Shown piece after piece: positions 52,358 to 53,683 of a stretch of 53,683 bases of DNA (positions are counted from its first letter, which is position 1; each line of letters starts with the position of its first letter). The notes beneath the pieces are model-generated. The model was not told the DNA's origin. It did no database searches and worked only from the letters and a program-made list of their open reading frames with translations. Source of the stretch: Bacillota bacterium. GTDB taxonomy: Bacteria > Bacillota > UBA4882 > UBA10575. The translations under genes were made by a program, and so were the position numbers. The DNA is taken from NCBI GenBank assembly GCA_012735195.1, contig JAAYIC010000097.1, forward strand, positions 1-53,683. The letters run 5' to 3'.

Positions 52358-53611
52358 CTACTTAATGGCCGATAGTTTTTGCGAAAGCTCTTCGGCTCTG
52401 CCGGCCTGTTTTTCCACAACACCGGTGAAGGTTCTCAACGTGGCCATCAAGGTGTTATTATTCTGGAAGATCCGGGTCAGTTGATTGTATAATGACTCCA
52501 AAGTTGTCACATTTCGCCTGATCTCGTCGCCTGTCTGTTGCAACCGGTCCAGTTCACCGCCGGCCTGCCCCATTCCGGTTTCCTGCTGGGCGACGGCCTG
52601 CCCCACCAGGTCCGCATTCCTCTTTACCTGTTCATAAAGTTCTTGCAGCTTCTGGAAGAATGTCTCCATCCATTCCGCCTGTTCCGGAAGGTTTTCAATC
52701 TCCTTTTGCATTGTGTAGAAACTATCATGCATTTCACTGCTGGCCTGGCGGATAGCGTTGACAATTACCATAATTTGATCCGCCGCCTCGCCGCTGGCTT
52801 CAGAAAGCTTTTTCACCTGGGAGGCAACAACTCCGAAACTCCGGCCGCGTTCACCGGCACGCGCGGCTTCAATGGCGGCATTAAGGGCCAACAGGTTCGT
52901 CTGTTCGTTAATCTGCAAAATCGACTCCAATACCTGGTCAATCTTTTTAATTTCCTCTTCCATCCGGGTAAACATGGTTGTCATCCCGAAGAAAATCTTG
53001 GATTGCTCTTTGATCGTCCGGAAACTGGTCCCAACCTCTTCAATATTATCCTTAATCTCACCGGAAATCTGCTGAACTTGCTCCTGGACCTGCCGGATAG
53101 TATCATTGATCCTTAGGTTCCAGTCGGCCAATTGCCGGAAGATCCCTTGCAGCCGGTTAATGGTCTCCGTAATCAATTCACCGGCGGTCAACGAATCACC
53201 GGTTTTCAAACCTTCCAGTGTGGCGATGGTTTCAGTAAAACTCCCTTTTATATGCTCTAAAATACTGTCGATCTCTTGTGAAGTCTCACTGATCGCCTCA
53301 TTACTGCTCAGGTTGTCCCGGGAAATAAGAGCGGCTTCCTGTAGTTGTTGAAAAACCAGGGTAATCGAATACCTTAAATACGAGCGGATTAACCTGACCG
53401 TCAGGAGCAGCAGAAAAAATATAATAATTGGCCAAACCACTGAACCATGGGCAATTATGAGAATAATCCCGCCGATAAAAAGAAGAATCGAAATAAGATC
53501 CAGAAGAAAAAGGACCTGTTCTTTTAAGGGCTTGTCCAAAAGCCCCGGGAGCAAAAGGATTAAAAAGGGCCTTTCTTGCCGGGAGGCCTTTTCCTGCTTC
53601 TCTTGGGACAT
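52358..53611 (-). CDS. minimal methyl-accepting chemotaxis-like protein
   Basis: Protein of 417 aa with two N-terminal membrane helices (residues about 30-53 and 56-78) separated by only a few residues, so it has no external sensor domain. It goes straight into a long coiled coil without a clear HAMP domain. The signalling tip is readable near 240-295 ([45 protein letters not shown]), the MCP signature that contacts CheA/CheW. Two pairs of Glu/Gln-rich segments that might be methylated flank it. ATG after GGAGGGG. It may sense membrane or cytoplasmic signals, or act in another Che-like pathway. Confidence 0.82.
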   Translation of the reverse strand: MSQEKQEKASRQERPFLILLLPGLLDKPLKEQVLFLLDLISILLFIGGIILIIAHGSVVWPIIIFFLLLLTVRLIRSYLRYSITLVFQQLQEAALISRDNLSSNEAISETSQEIDSILEHIKGSFTETIATLEGLKTGDSLTAGELITETINRLQGIFRQLADWNLRINDTIRQVQEQVQQISGEIKDNIEEVGTSFRTIKEQSKIFFGMTTMFTRMEEEIKKIDQVLESILQINEQTNLLALNAAIEAARAGERGRSFGVVASQVKKLSEASGEAADQIMVIVNAIRQASSEMHDSFYTMQKEIENLPEQAEWMETFFQKLQELYEQVKRNADLVGQAVAQQETGMGQAGGELDRLQQTGDEIRRNVTTLESLYNQLTRIFQNNNTLMATLRTFTGVVEKQAGRAEELSQKLSAIK

Positions 53612-53683
53612 CTAGGTTCCCCTCCATTTATTCTGAGATAATCAACCATTCAATAACTTAAATATTCTTCTTCCGGCAGAGAA

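Overview
The window looks like a chromosomal segment of a carbohydrate-fermenting anaerobic Firmicute (Clostridia/Limnochordia-like; not identified further). The reasons are strong AGGAGG-type ribosome sites with frequent GTG/TTG starts, Gram-positive-type lipoprotein and membrane-anchored binding proteins, a superoxide reductase and desulforedoxin in place of SOD/catalase, a ferredoxin-dependent 2-oxoacid oxidoreductase, and several sugar or peptide ABC importers. No rRNA, tRNA, CRISPR array, transposase or phage gene was found.

Layout. (1) 1-8.3 kb: a visibly AT-rich cassette for a rhamnose-type deoxysugar. On the minus strand it holds aldolase, rhamnulokinase, ABC ATPase, two permeases and a binding protein; a DeoR regulator is divergent. 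The promoter region carries a perfect 10-bp inverted repeat and a possible 17-codon leader ORF. (2) 8.5-17 kb: small unrelated units in more GC-rich DNA: GNAT, two DMT-type transporters, DUF2935, a cysteine hydrolase, a half-length AI-2E permease, a CapA-like protein, and an XRE-cupin regulator with an acyl-CoA synthetase. (3) 17.3-24.1 kb: a membrane protein, then a five-gene Yej/Opp-type peptide importer whose second permease probably starts at an ATT codon. (4) 24.2-25.7 kb: a small beta-repeat protein and a KDG-kinase-like sugar kinase. (5) 26-33.2 kb: one co-directional redox operon: Cys-rich PAS histidine kinase, FixJ-type regulator, lone receiver, superoxide reductase, 2-oxoacid:ferredoxin oxidoreductase alpha/beta, desulforedoxin, glutaredoxin-like protein, thioredoxin reductase. 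(6) 33.5-37.2 kb: an M3 oligopeptidase and a secreted GH10-like protein. (7) 37.4-41.8 kb: a WYL regulator, a zinc-ribbon protein, an unrecognised membrane protein, an unrecognised probable alpha/alpha-toroid protein, and a ferritin-like/VIT1 fusion. (8) 42-45.5 kb: two convergent MATE exporters and a YetF-type protein. (9) 45.7-49.9 kb: a ChvE-GguAB-type sugar importer. (10) 49.9-53.6 kb: PgsA, a repeat-rich alternating purine/pyrimidine spacer, IMP dehydrogenase and a minimal chemoreceptor.

How it fits together. Sugar import (rhamnose-type and ChvE-type), xylan attack and KDG-type phosphorylation would feed fermentation, and peptide import plus oligopeptidase supply amino acids. The redox operon appears to couple an oxygen- or redox-responsive two-component system to superoxide removal and the enzymes that supply its electrons. 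This is the most interesting system here. Functions are assigned from recognisable motifs and gene order only; no database search was possible.
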